Source of the DNA: CAZTVF01 sp964616985
GTDB taxonomy: Bacteria; Planctomycetota; Phycisphaerae; SM23-33
DNA: 19,818 nt
Assembly (NCBI GenBank): GCA_964616985.1
Contig: CAZTVF010000100.1
Span: 1 to 19,818, forward strand
Reading direction: 5' to 3'
Shown here: piece by piece, positions 1-7,582 of the stretch
Layout: every line of letters starts with the position of its first letter
Position numbering within the stretch: the stretch's first letter is position 1
Made by a program: the position numbers and the translations under genes
Notes under the pieces: generated by a model
Told to the model about the DNA's origin: nothing
What the model saw: the letters and a program-made list of their open reading frames with translations, nothing else
Databases searched by the model: none

Positions 1-36
1 GCAGGTAAACCCGTGCACGATGTATTGGCAGTTGTC

Positions 37-78
37 ACCTACGACCTACGACCTTCCTACAACGACCTTCCTACAATT
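37..78. repeat. Heptamer repeat tract A (ACCTACG type)
   Basis: On the + strand the tract reads ACCTACG, ACCTACG, ACCTTCC, TACAACG, ACCTTCC, TACAATT, keeping a 7-bp period. It contains a perfect tandem 14-mer (48-61 and 62-75). Read on the minus strand, positions 72 to 37 match 5470-5505 (+) over 36 bp with four mismatches, so it is a dispersed copy of the repeat flanking the large hairpin between the two minus-strand genes. It lies just upstream of the CBS gene ribosome binding site; its partner arm, if any, would be left of the window. Confidence 0.85.
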
Positions 79-108
79 GAACGTGAGGAACAAAGGAAGG
101 AGCAGATC

Positions 109-537
109 ATGAAAGCGCGAGAAATCATGACCCGAGACCACATCTGGGTCTGTTCGGAAACGGCGACGGCGAAGGAAGCGGCGGAGTTGATGCTGGAGCG
201 GAACGTGGGGTTCATTCCCGTGGTGGATATGGACGGCCTGCTGGAGGGAGTGGTCACCGACCGCGACATCTGCTGCCGCCTGGTCGCCCTGGGCCACAGC
301 TACAACACGCCCGTCCGCGAAATCATGTCCGAGAGCCTCTATTACATCGACTCCGAGGCCTCCCTGGAGCAGATCGAACAGTTGATGAGCGAGCACAAGA
401 TTCGCCGCCTGCCCGTCGTCGATCACAGCCGCCACCTCCAAGGCGTCATCTCCCTCGGCGACCTCTCCAAGCACTGTCACGGCCTGCTGAAGGAGCATCA
501 CCTGGCCGAGACCCTCGAGGCCGTCTCGAGCGGATAG
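109..537 (+). CDS. Two-CBS-domain protein
   Basis: A 142-residue cytosolic protein made almost entirely of a tandem CBS (Bateman) pair. CBS1 covers about residues 8-58 (AAELMLERNVGFIPVVD, then GVVTDRDIC) and CBS2 about 68-125 (IRRLPVVDHSRHLQGVISLGDL as two adjacent strands and helix). Such pairs bind adenine nucleotides and act as energy or redox sensors, or regulate a partner enzyme. No enzymatic domain is attached, so the partner is unknown. The start at 109 is chosen because AAGGAAGGAG sits 6-15 bp upstream. An in-frame earlier ATG at 13 would translate the heptamer repeat and is unlikely. A CATGCTTTT-type hairpin follows the stop. Family assignment is firm; physiological role is not known. 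Confidence 0.93.
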   Translation: MKAREIMTRDHIWVCSETATAKEAAELMLERNVGFIPVVDMDGLLEGVVTDRDICCRLVALGHSYNTPVREIMSESLYYIDSEASLEQIEQLMSEHKIRRLPVVDHSRHLQGVISLGDLSKHCHGLLKEHHLAETLEAVSSG

Positions 538-564
538 CCAGCGGCCGTGGCTGTGGGAGGCCAT

Positions 565-606
565 CCGGGTGCCATGCTTTTAGGCCCGCAGGGCCCAAAG
601 CATGTT
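565..606. repeat. CATGCTTTT hairpin repeat, copy 1
   Basis: An inverted repeat, CATGCTTT-TA-GGCCC (573-587) against GGGCCC-AAAGCATG (591-604), begins 27 bp after the CBS stop codon. Positions 565-587 (23 bp) are identical to 13989-14011, so this is one of two copies of a dispersed element in the window, both 3' of a plus-strand gene and in the same orientation. It may act as a transcription terminator without a U-tract or stabilise the mRNA 3' end. Confidence 0.85.
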
Positions 607-616
607 CGCGCGGCGT

Positions 617-647
617 AAGGTGGCGGCCTGGGAAGGCCGCCACCCTT
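617..647 (+). terminator. GC-rich hairpin, putative terminator
   Basis: TGGCGGCCT (621-629) and AGGCCGCCA (634-642) form a perfect 9-bp stem with a 4-base loop. AAGG/CCCTT outside extends it with one bulge. It follows the copy-1 repeat after the CBS gene. There is only a short pyrimidine stretch after it, so termination is inferred from position. The rest of 538-787 shows no credible gene or promoter. Confidence 0.5.
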
Positions 648-787
648 GGTCACCCATCACAAGGTCGCCACCCGCCGCCACAGTTTTTGTCACATCGCGC
701 GGGCCGCGGCCGGATCATCGGGGTTGTATGGATGGGCGCTGATGAAGCGCCCTTTTCATTTAGCCCAAGCGGGCCTCAGGAGAAGCG

Positions 788-1843
788 ATGATCCGTCGTA
801 TTGCCATCGTGATGTTGCTGGCTGTGCCGTTTGCCTTCGCCCAGGAAGCGGCCAAGACCGCGCCTGCCACCGGGCCGGCGGCTTCCGTCCCGGCCACCAA
901 GGCGAGCCCCAAGCCCAAGGCGACGACCGAGCCGTCGGCCGCCGACAAGGCCCTCGTGGCCGCGTATCGCAAGGCGTGCGAGGAAGTGAAGGACATCGCC
1001 GCCGCCCGCGAAGGCCTCAACTGGGATGCCAACGAGTTCCGGAATTGGGCGTCGATGCTGGCCGGCGAGAAGCCCGCGGCGGCGTGGGAGCTCAACCGTG
1101 CCCGCATCATGATCAAGGAGGGCTTGGCCGGCTGCGAGACGGTCAAGAAGCTTCCGCCCGCCCGCAGCTACGTTATGCGCAAGGCATCGGGCCCGGTGGT
1201 CATCGACGGCAAGCTGGACGAGAAGGCGTGGGAGACGGCTTCGACGGTGGAGGAGTTCTGGGAACTGAACGTGCCGACGCCGCCGGCCCGGCAGCACACG
1301 AAGCTCAAGATGATGTGGGACGCGAAGTACCTGTACGTCGGCTTCATCTGCCAGGACGCCAACATCGACCTGACGGCGGTGAAGCGTGATGGCGACACGT
1401 ACAACTACGACTGCATCGAAGTGTTCCTCATGCCCAAGTTCCCGGATTACTGGGAGATCAACATCACCCCGGGCGGCAGCCTGTATGACGCCCGGATGAA
1501 GAAGCGGACGGCCGGCTATGGCGGCGACAGCAACGTGGACGCCAGCGTCGAGGGCCTGCTGTTCAAGAGCACGCTCACCGGCCCCGCCGACGCCCCGACG
1601 GGCTACGTGACCGAGGTGGCGTTCCCGGTGGATCAGCTAGTGAACTTCACCGCCCCGGCCAAGGTGGGCGACACGCTGAAGATGCTGGCCACCCGCGTGG
1701 ACAGCACGCCGACCACCAAGCCCGGCGCCACCGCCACCGCCCCCGCGCAGGTCGTTCGCCAGAACAAGTTCTACGCCTTCACGCCCATCGTCTCCTGGTT
1801 CCACAACGTCTGGTGCTACGCGACGGTGAAACTGGAAGAATAG
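788..1843 (+). CDS. Secreted CBM9-like carbohydrate-binding protein
   Basis: A 351-residue exported protein. Residues 1-18 are a Sec signal peptide (MIRRIAIVMLLAVPFAFA before QE), followed by an Ala/Pro/Lys-rich linker to about residue 50. From about 125 to the end it has a CBM9/DOMON-like beta-sandwich: the entry motif VIDGKLDEKAW near residue 136, then LYVGFICQD, the YDCIEVFLMP strand, YWEINITPGG and YVTEVAFPVDQL, the usual order in the carbohydrate-binding family 9-like group. The middle region (about 50-125) is helical and unassigned. No catalytic domain is visible, so a role in binding sugar or glycoconjugate at the cell surface is inferred. AGGAGA at 778-783 supports the start. The stop codon lies inside a GGCAATA-type heptamer repeat. 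Confidence 0.85.
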   Translation: MIRRIAIVMLLAVPFAFAQEAAKTAPATGPAASVPATKASPKPKATTEPSAADKALVAAYRKACEEVKDIAAAREGLNWDANEFRNWASMLAGEKPAAAWELNRARIMIKEGLAGCETVKKLPPARSYVMRKASGPVVIDGKLDEKAWETASTVEEFWELNVPTPPARQHTKLKMMWDAKYLYVGFICQDANIDLTAVKRDGDTYNYDCIEVFLMPKFPDYWEINITPGGSLYDARMKKRTAGYGGDSNVDASVEGLLFKSTLTGPADAPTGYVTEVAFPVDQLVNFTAPAKVGDTLKMLATRVDSTPTTKPGATATAPAQVVRQNKFYAFTPIVSWFHNVWCYATVKLEE

Positions 1844-1859
1844 GCAATTGGCAATAGGC
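1841..1859. repeat. Short heptamer repeat (GGCAATA type) at stop codon
   Basis: TAGGCAA-TTGGCAA-TAGGC is a 7-bp periodic tract whose first three bases are the stop codon of the CBM9-like gene. In GG phase it reads GGCAATT, GGCAATA, GGC, resembling the GGTCGTA/GGTCATA tracts at 5475-5516 and 5636-5663. Confidence 0.6.
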
Positions 1860-1898
1860 GAAGAAGCAGGGCAGAGTGGACAAGCATTCGGCGCGGTC

Positions 1899-1923
1899 CA
1901 CCCCCAAACTTGTTTTGGGGGTG
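1899..1923. terminator. Perfect 10-bp hairpin between CBM9-like and DUF3750 genes
   Basis: CACCCCCAAA (1899-1908) and TTTGGGGGTG (1914-1923) pair perfectly around a 5-base loop. A further inverted repeat, GTGGAC (1876-1881) with GTCCAC (1896-1901), lies just upstream and overlaps the left arm, so the two folds could be alternative. It lies 28 bp before the next start codon, so it could be an attenuator-like or terminator structure, or another dispersed palindrome. Confidence 0.5.
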
Positions 1924-1951
1924 AGTTGGTGGCAGCAGTTGGGGAGTGGCG

Positions 1952-2464
1952 ATGAGGAAAGCTGCAAATGGGCTGGCGGCGGTCTTTCTGATGTGTGCGG
2001 CTGCAGCCTGCGCGCCGCGACCGGCCGGCGACTTCGTCGACGTGACCTGCCTCCCCGCCGCGCCCGCTGAGGGGCCCACCGTCCAGCTTCGCTGTGCCAA
2101 GGTGCCCTGGATGGCGGCAGTGCACTGCTGGCTGGTGGAGTACGACCCCGGGGCTGGCGGCTGGAGGCGATGGGAAGTGTGGCAGACGGCCGGCGAAGGG
2201 GAGGGTAACTGGGGCCACGTCCGCCGCGACCTGCTGCCGCCCGCCGCCGGCGTGGGCGACGGCGAAAGCTGGCCGCTGGCCCAGTGGACCGGCGACGACG
2301 CCCGCCGCCTGCATGACGTGCTCGCCGCCCCGCAGAAGTACCCGCACCAGCAACTCTACCGCTACTGGCCCGGCCCCAACAGCAACACCTACATCGCCTG
2401 GGTCCTCCGCACCGCCGGCATCGCCCACTCGCTGCCTTTCGCCGCCATCGGCAAAGACTATTGA
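1952..2464 (+). CDS. DUF3750-family putative lipoprotein
   Basis: A 170-residue protein of unknown function. The N-terminus MRKAANGLAAVFLMCAAAAC is a signal peptide ending in a weak lipobox (Ala-Ala-Ala-Cys at 17-20), so membrane anchoring is plausible but not certain. The C-terminal half carries WPGPNSNTYIAWVLR at about residues 137-151, the hallmark I associate with the DUF3750 family, preceded by VHCWLVEYDP and a DDARRLHDVL helix. The motif resembles an NlpC/P60-like or amidase-like pocket only in a general way, and I do not claim activity. The start at 1952 is favoured by GGGGAG seven bases upstream; a GTG at 1946 is possible. It follows the CBM9-like gene by 108 bp. Confidence 0.75.
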   Translation: MRKAANGLAAVFLMCAAAACAPRPAGDFVDVTCLPAAPAEGPTVQLRCAKVPWMAAVHCWLVEYDPGAGGWRRWEVWQTAGEGEGNWGHVRRDLLPPAAGVGDGESWPLAQWTGDDARRLHDVLAAPQKYPHQQLYRYWPGPNSNTYIAWVLRTAGIAHSLPFAAIGKDY

Positions 2465-2501
2465 GCCTCGCAGTAGTCCTTCACGGTTGAATCTGCGAGT
2501 A

Positions 2502-2592
2502 ACGCTTTGGCAGCGGCTCGCCGTTCGGCGCTGTAGAAGCCCGGGGCGTGATCCAGGTCTTACAGCGCCGAACGGCAAGCCGCCGTCAAACG
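2502..2592. repeat. Long hairpin H2 with GCGCTGTAGAAGCCC apical motif
   Basis: GCCGTTCGGCGCTGTA (2520-2535) pairs perfectly with its complement at 2561-2576. After one mismatch the stem continues with TA and GCGGC/GCCGC (2513-2517 with 2579-2583), and more loosely outward through GCTTTG/CAAACGC. The 25-base loop starts GAAGCCC. It lies between convergent genes (stop at 2464, stop at 2621), so it may terminate both. It is homologous to the hairpin at 5541-5615. Confidence 0.85.
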
Positions 2593-2620
2593 CAATCACA
2601 TGTCCCATCCTGACGAACTA

Positions 2621-5458
2621 CTAGAGGTCGATCTCCGTCACCTCGCCCTCGGTGATTTCGACGGTGCTGGGCGATTGGCCCGGGAGCGTCAGGCGGCATC
2701 GCTTGGTGTTGCCGGGGACGGTCCAGTCGGTGTTGATAAGGTAGAGGCTGCCGCTGCCGTCGTGATGGCGGTAGTGGAAGTACGAGACCTCGCCGTCGCC
2801 GCCGTCGAGGCGGATGTCGAAGGGGAAGCCGGCGGCAAGGTGCTCGAGGAAGGCGCGGGCGAAGAGCCCCAGCCCCGCCTGTCCGAAGTAGTCCCACGCC
2901 GTGAAGGTGTAGACCTTGCCGCGGCCCAGGGAGTTCTCGACGATTAGCGGCGAGCGGCCGGGCGAGGCGGCCTTGCCGGTGGTGAGCTTCACGTCGCCGA
3001 GACGCAGGGGCGAGCCGTCCTCGTCGCGGAGGTCCCACGTGCGGCCGAAGGTGGTGGCGGAGTCGATCGCCTCGCCCTCGCCCGCGACGGCCAGGCCGCA
3101 GAGGCGGTCGATGAGCGCGGCGTCCACGAGTGTTCGGGCGGCCCCGGAAAGCACGGCCGTGCGGTCGGACGAGGTCTGCAGGTGCGGCAGGCCCAGCACG
3201 AGCGTGCCCCCGCCTTCGACGAAGCGGATGAGCTTGGCCATGTCGTCGGCCGTCATGGTGTGCCAGCCGGGCATGACCAGCAGCTTGTAGCTGCCCATCG
3301 CCTCGTCGCCAGCCTCGATGGGCAGGATGTCCGCCTGCCCGTAGGGCGTGCCGGTGAACCATCGCCGCAGGCGTGAGGGGTCCTGCAGCACGGGGCACAG
3401 CCAGACGCCGGGCATGAACACATCCAGCAGCTTCCATCCATATTCGGGGCGGCCGTATTCCCACGCCGGGCCCTTGGGGGCGAACGTGTCCCACACGCGG
3501 ACGGGGCGGTCGGTGTTGAGGCTCATGCCGCCGGTGATCATCTCGTGGCGGCCGTACAGGAAGCCGATCTCGACGGCGGGCCGCTCGGGCCGCGGGTGCC
3601 GCTGCGCCCAGTCGAAGAAGGCGGCCATGGTCTCCTGGCGGCGCATCGGCAGGGGGTCGGGCGGGCCCGAGACGGAGCTGTGCACCTTGGCCAGGGCGCC
3701 TTCCTCATCCTCGATGATGCTGGCGCCGGAGAGGTAGCCCAGGTACAGGTTCAGCCAGAACATCCGCTCGGTGGCCCAGCCCTCGGGCGTGGCGTGCACG
3801 TGGCAGGCGATGTGCATGCCCCACAGCGGCTTGTTGTACGCGCGGGCCGCGCCGCGGGCCTCGGCCAGCAGCAGCGACGTGTTGCCCGTCATCGTCTCCG
3901 AGAGCACCAGGTCCACGCCCGCGGCATAATCGTAGCGATGGGCCAACGCCGCCTCGCCCAGCAGGCGGCGGGCGCCGGCCTTGTGGTACGAATCGCGCAG
4001 GTACTGCAGGTAGTCGCGTTCCACCTCCGCCAGCGTCCGCGTAGACGGGTAGTCCGTCTCCTTCCAGCCGGAGTACAGCGGCAGGCTCAACTCGTGGTTC
4101 TTCTGGCCGATGAACAAGTCCCCGGCGATCTCGGCTGCCAGTTCCAGCAGGCGCGATGCCGGCAACTGCGGTCGATCGACCGGCCTCATGGCGAAGTGGA
4201 TGTTGTGCTCGCGGCACAGCGTGAACATCCGCCGCCAGTCGGCCTCGCTGACGGTGTCGCACTCGGTGCGGAAGAGGATGTAGTTGCCTGCGCCCGTGGC
4301 GGCCAGGAAGCGGATGGCGGCATCGATGTGGCCATTCTCGGCGGCCAGGACGTTGGTGTCGAAGCCGAAGATGATGCCCCGCCCGCCGCTGGGCCAATCG
4401 GCCAGGAGGTCATTGGAGACTTCGCCGGGGGCCAGGTCCCGCGGCAGGATCCTCGCCTGCAGGGGCGCGCCGGACAGGCCGGCGTTTTCGCACCCGATAT
4501 CGTCCAGCCAGGGGGCCTGGAAGGGCAGGCAGTGCTTCATCGCGTCCCAGTGGTCGGGGGCGTCCATCAGCGTGACGGAGTTGAGGACGAGATAGGCCTT
4601 GTCGGTGGACAAATTGGTGATGGTCAATGTGTGAGGGCCCGCGGGCAGGTTGCCCAGGTCGTCGTTGTGCTCCAGCGCGCTGCACGCGCCGCGCATGTAC
4701 TTGGCCTTGAGGCGACCCCGGGACAGTTCCCGGCCGTCCAGGGCGGTGCGGAAGGCGAGATGGGGGCTGTTGCAGCCGGAGAACATCTCGGCCATCGTGT
4801 CGATGGGGGAGGCCCAGAACGAGCCCGTGAATCGCCACGTGGCGATGGTCCTGTCGGCGGGGGAGTGTTCGAAGGCGACGTCGACGCTGCCGCCGGGCGG
4901 CACCCAGGCGGCGATGCGATGGTGCAGGTCCCGCGGCAGGAAGTTGCCGCCGAAGGCGTCGAGGCGCAATTCGCGGCGGGCCAGGCCGCGGCGGGCGGTG
5001 AACTCGCGCGAGAGCTCCTCGTTCCAGTAGACGCCCTCGTCCTCGATGCGGCAGACTTCCAGTTGCGAGCACGAGAACTTCGGCCCCGCGTGCCAGGCGA
5101 GCTTGCCGCCGGCGGGGAGGTCGCCCAGGCGGAACGAGATCTGCAGCATCGGCGTGTCGAAATGCATCAGCGTGTGTTCGTCGCCCTCGACGTCCACGGC
5201 CAGGCCCTCGAGGCCCTTGTAGCCGTACAGCGGGCGGTCGAAGTCGATGCGCGGCGAGGTCCACCGCGGCTGGGGCAGGTCGATGAACACCCGCCGCTGC
5301 GGCGCCCACGTGCCGTGATAGATCACCTGCCGTGGATTGCGCAGCACGCCGCCGACGGTATTGAGGTGACCCGACCAATCCTCGTGCGGCTGGTCCGGCC
5401 GCCATTCGGTATAGCTCATCCACACGCCCCAGCGGAACAACAGTCGCGTTGTATTCAT
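2621..5458 (-). CDS. Large TIM-barrel glycoside-hydrolase-like protein
   Basis: A 945-residue cytosolic protein with no signal peptide. Residues 1 to about 340 look like beta-sandwich material (GLAVDVEGDEHTLMHFDTP, TWRFTGSFWASPIDTM). About 350-700 has the feel of a (beta/alpha)8 barrel: GIIFGFDTNV, YILFRTECDTV, HNIHFAMRPVDRP, LLGEAALAHRYDY near 499 and VLSETMTGNTS near 520, then KPLWGMHIACH. The Glu residues in LLGEA and LSETM are candidate catalytic acids. Residues about 720-790 (YKLLVMPGWHTM, LIRFVEGGGTLVLG) match the GATase-like domain of GH42-type enzymes, and a beta domain closes the protein. I cannot name the CAZy family or substrate. The ATG at 5458 has GGAG just upstream; extending further would translate the palindromic element. 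It probably acts with the upstream DUF4838 lipoprotein. Confidence 0.7.
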   Translation of the reverse strand: MNTTRLLFRWGVWMSYTEWRPDQPHEDWSGHLNTVGGVLRNPRQVIYHGTWAPQRRVFIDLPQPRWTSPRIDFDRPLYGYKGLEGLAVDVEGDEHTLMHFDTPMLQISFRLGDLPAGGKLAWHAGPKFSCSQLEVCRIEDEGVYWNEELSREFTARRGLARRELRLDAFGGNFLPRDLHHRIAAWVPPGGSVDVAFEHSPADRTIATWRFTGSFWASPIDTMAEMFSGCNSPHLAFRTALDGRELSRGRLKAKYMRGACSALEHNDDLGNLPAGPHTLTITNLSTDKAYLVLNSVTLMDAPDHWDAMKHCLPFQAPWLDDIGCENAGLSGAPLQARILPRDLAPGEVSNDLLADWPSGGRGIIFGFDTNVLAAENGHIDAAIRFLAATGAGNYILFRTECDTVSEADWRRMFTLCREHNIHFAMRPVDRPQLPASRLLELAAEIAGDLFIGQKNHELSLPLYSGWKETDYPSTRTLAEVERDYLQYLRDSYHKAGARRLLGEAALAHRYDYAAGVDLVLSETMTGNTSLLLAEARGAARAYNKPLWGMHIACHVHATPEGWATERMFWLNLYLGYLSGASIIEDEEGALAKVHSSVSGPPDPLPMRRQETMAAFFDWAQRHPRPERPAVEIGFLYGRHEMITGGMSLNTDRPVRVWDTFAPKGPAWEYGRPEYGWKLLDVFMPGVWLCPVLQDPSRLRRWFTGTPYGQADILPIEAGDEAMGSYKLLVMPGWHTMTADDMAKLIRFVEGGGTLVLGLPHLQTSSDRTAVLSGAARTLVDAALIDRLCGLAVAGEGEAIDSATTFGRTWDLRDEDGSPLRLGDVKLTTGKAASPGRSPLIVENSLGRGKVYTFTAWDYFGQAGLGLFARAFLEHLAAGFPFDIRLDGGDGEVSYFHYRHHDGSGSLYLINTDWTVPGNTKRCRLTLPGQSPSTVEITEGEVTEIDL

Positions 5459-5474
5459 CGGTGCTCCAAAGGAA

Positions 5475-5516
5475 GGTCGTAGGCAGAAGGTCGTAGGTCG
5501 TAGGTCATAGGTCGTA
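5475..5516. repeat. Heptamer repeat tract B (six units)
   Basis: Six exact 7-bp units: GGTCGTA, GGCAGAA, GGTCGTA, GGTCGTA, GGTCATA, GGTCGTA. It forms the left terminal arm of the composite palindrome, upstream of the minus-strand glycosidase-like gene. Confidence 0.95.
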
Positions 5517-5635
5517 GGGGAAGAGCTTCGCATAGTGAAGCAGTGGGCAATTGCTCGGGTTTGTGCGCTGTTGAAGCCCCACAGCGCACAAAGGCGAGCA
5601 ATTGCGAACCGCTGGCTTTCGCAACGCTCTTCCAC

Positions 5636-5663
5636 TACGACCTATGACCTATGACCTACGACC
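5636..5663. repeat. Heptamer repeat tract C (four units, inverted)
   Basis: Four exact units TACGACC, TATGACC, TATGACC, TACGACC, in the opposite orientation to tract B. On the minus strand the tract starts immediately after the TAA stop codon of the DUF4838 gene. Confidence 0.95.
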
Positions 5664-7502
5664 TTATAGTTCCTCTTTCTCACCCACGCCGAACGCTTGC
5701 TTCATGTGCTGCAGCGCGTTCTCGGTGGTGATCTGCTCATTGACCATCTTCACGTTGTACTTGCGGGCGAGGCGGAAGAACTCGCGGGCCAGCGGGCGAA
5801 GGCGCTCCAGCTCCGCGGGCGGCACGAGGGTCTTGATCGGCAGGGCCTTTTCCCACACGGGCTCGATGGCGGCGCGGAGGGCGGTGAGGCTGGCCTTCTC
5901 TACGCGGGCGCGGAGCACGTCGTCGTCGCCGCATGCCGCGAGGGCCTCGGCGAAGTCTTTGAGGCCTTCCTGGGCAATGGCGGCGTCGAGGCCGAAATAC
6001 TCGGCCGAGCCGTTGCACCGCGGGTGCTTGCCGCAGGAGGCGGTGCGGTCGTGCGTGAAGTGGATGAACCGCCGGATCGCCGCGGCCGCCGGCCCGTAGT
6101 GCAGGTCGATGAAATCGTCGGCCAGGTCGTTGCCGTCGCGATTGGGATCCCACAGCACGTTGGAGATCACGTAGTTCCGCAGGTCCGAGAACTCCGCGCC
6201 CATCGTGTTCCCGGCCGCCTGCATAAAGATGCCCTTGGCGTTGTGCGCGACGAAGTATCGCACGTTGGGGCCGATCGCGCGGAGGTTGGCGCACGGCAGC
6301 AGGTAGCCGCCGAAGTTGGTGGCGTAGCTCCAGACGTACACCTGCGGGCAGATCTTGCCCCAGCCCTCCATGTCGCGGCAGAACTCGACGTTCTTAGGGC
6401 AATTCGGGTCGTCGATGGCGTGGTACTGGCAGCACTCGATGCTGCACAGCTGGATCTGCACATTGTCCCGTGGCCGCAGGTGGGCTGGCGGTTTGCGGGT
6501 GTACTGGTAGCTCAGCGTGCCGATCATCACGCCGGGCCAGTTGGCCTCGATGGCGGCGGCGACGTGATTCACCAGCTCCAGCTGGGCGCCCATGGGCGTG
6601 CCCTCGCGGGCGTTGACGGCCTGGCAGTTTTCGCAACGGCAGTAGAGGCGGTTGTCGTTCTGGCTGACGGAGATGTTGCGTCGAGAGGGGTCCTTGCGGA
6701 GTTCGGCGAAGACGGCGTCGGTGACGATGCGTTTGACCTCGGGGTTGGCGACGCACAACTGCGTGCCGTCGCCGGCCCAGTCGCGGGCGACGTTCGATCG
6801 CCGCTGGCCGTCGATGAGCGAGAAGTACTCCGGGTGCTCCTTGCCGTACCGCTGCGTGGCGAGCTGGTTGTTGAAGCTGTGATTGATGAGGCCGGTCCTG
6901 GCCGCGCCGCCCAACGGGCCGCCAAGGCCTCCGATGGCGTTCTGTCTTAGACGCACGGCGAAGGCGGGGCTGGCGTGAATCTCGCCATAGTACGTGTAGC
7001 GGAATTCCAGCGGCGGGTGGTACGAGCGGACGAGCGGGCCGATCTTCACCGGCCCCGTCAGCGGGGGCACGTGCGTGTGGTCGGCCGTGAGGAAGCGGAC
7101 CCCGAGGTACTCTTCCAGGAAGGTGTAGACGCCGTAGAGCGTGCCGCGCGGACTGCCGCCGCGGATGATGATCTGCCGGCTGATCGCCTGGATGTAGAAA
7201 TCCTCCTCGCCCATCGTGGGCTGGGGCACCGAGCGCGCGAAGCGGGGCGAGGGGCCCGTGCCGATGTAGACGTGGCCGTCATCGTCCGTGGGATGGGTGG
7301 TGATCGGCAGTTCAGCGCCGCCCGCCTGGCGGTAGAACTTCGCGAACTCCCCGGCAGCGTACAGCTCCGCCGGCTGGGCGTTGGCATCGACGACGATGCT
7401 CCATCCTCGCAGGTTGGCCACATCCACCGGGCCCGACGCCGAGCATCCCGCCAGCGCGCAGCCCACGACCAGCACCACCGCCAATTGTCGCCTTAGATTC
7501 AT
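5664..7502 (-). CDS. DUF4838-family lipoprotein (glycosidase-like)
   Basis: A 612-residue protein. Residues 1-20 form a lipoprotein signal with lipobox LAGC (Cys20), so it should sit in a membrane facing the periplasm or outside. Residues about 30-150 resemble the N-terminal domain of alpha-glucuronidases and GH20-type enzymes (HVYIGTGPSP, then TLYGVYTFLEEYLGVRFLTAD). The central part is the DUF4838 module: NHSFNN, GKEHPEYFSLIDGQR, QLCVANPEV, SVSQNDNRLYCRCENC near residue 287, IGTLSYQYTRKPP, and the Cys-rich LCSIECCQYHAIDDPNC near 354. The Cys pairs could bind metal or form disulfides. A role in degrading acidic or amino-sugar polysaccharide is inferred from family resemblance only. No strong Shine-Dalgarno precedes the ATG. 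It is first of a two-gene minus-strand unit with the TIM-barrel protein. Confidence 0.82.
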   Translation of the reverse strand: MNLRRQLAVVLVVGCALAGCSASGPVDVANLRGWSIVVDANAQPAELYAAGEFAKFYRQAGGAELPITTHPTDDDGHVYIGTGPSPRFARSVPQPTMGEEDFYIQAISRQIIIRGGSPRGTLYGVYTFLEEYLGVRFLTADHTHVPPLTGPVKIGPLVRSYHPPLEFRYTYYGEIHASPAFAVRLRQNAIGGLGGPLGGAARTGLINHSFNNQLATQRYGKEHPEYFSLIDGQRRSNVARDWAGDGTQLCVANPEVKRIVTDAVFAELRKDPSRRNISVSQNDNRLYCRCENCQAVNAREGTPMGAQLELVNHVAAAIEANWPGVMIGTLSYQYTRKPPAHLRPRDNVQIQLCSIECCQYHAIDDPNCPKNVEFCRDMEGWGKICPQVYVWSYATNFGGYLLPCANLRAIGPNVRYFVAHNAKGIFMQAAGNTMGAEFSDLRNYVISNVLWDPNRDGNDLADDFIDLHYGPAAAAIRRFIHFTHDRTASCGKHPRCNGSAEYFGLDAAIAQEGLKDFAEALAACGDDDVLRARVEKASLTALRAAIEPVWEKALPIKTLVPPAELERLRPLAREFFRLARKYNVKMVNEQITTENALQHMKQAFGVGEKEEL

Positions 7503-7582
7503 GCGGCGTATTGTTCACGCTGAACGCCCACGGTGCAAGGGGGTGGTTGGACAGGGTTGGCAGTCAGTGTGCAATTTGTGGG

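Larger units (their letters stand above)
5470..5665. repeat. Composite palindromic element with heptamer-repeat arms (H1)
   Basis: Outer arms: 5487-5526 and 5626-5665 are inverted copies over 40 bp with two mismatches, each made of GGTCGTA/GGTCATA heptamers plus GAAGAGC. Inner arms: GCAATTGCTCG and TTTGTGCGCTGT match exactly with their complements on the other side of a short apical loop (TGAAGCCCC, 5572-5580). The whole folds into one hairpin of about 180 nt, with imperfections at 5527-5547. It fills the gap between the two minus-strand genes, touching the DUF4838 stop codon. Confidence 0.92.

Noticed and set aside
646..1389. 247-codon plus-strand frame overlapping the CBM9-like gene
   Set aside because: Out of frame with a gene that has a signal peptide, a good ribosome binding site and recognisable domain motifs.
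3545..5482. A 645-codon open frame on the plus strand opposite the TIM-barrel gene
   Set aside because: It is antisense to a protein with clear folds and motifs, is Arg/Gly/Val/Ala-rich as expected from GC-rich shadow frames, and shows no domain.
5459..5635. N-terminal extension of the 945-aa protein by 59 residues
   Set aside because: It would translate the palindromic element; the ATG at 5458 has GGAG upstream and begins the recognisable protein.
5475..5663. CRISPR array formed by the heptamer repeats
   Set aside because: Units are 7 bp, have no spacers and appear in inverted orientation around one hairpin.
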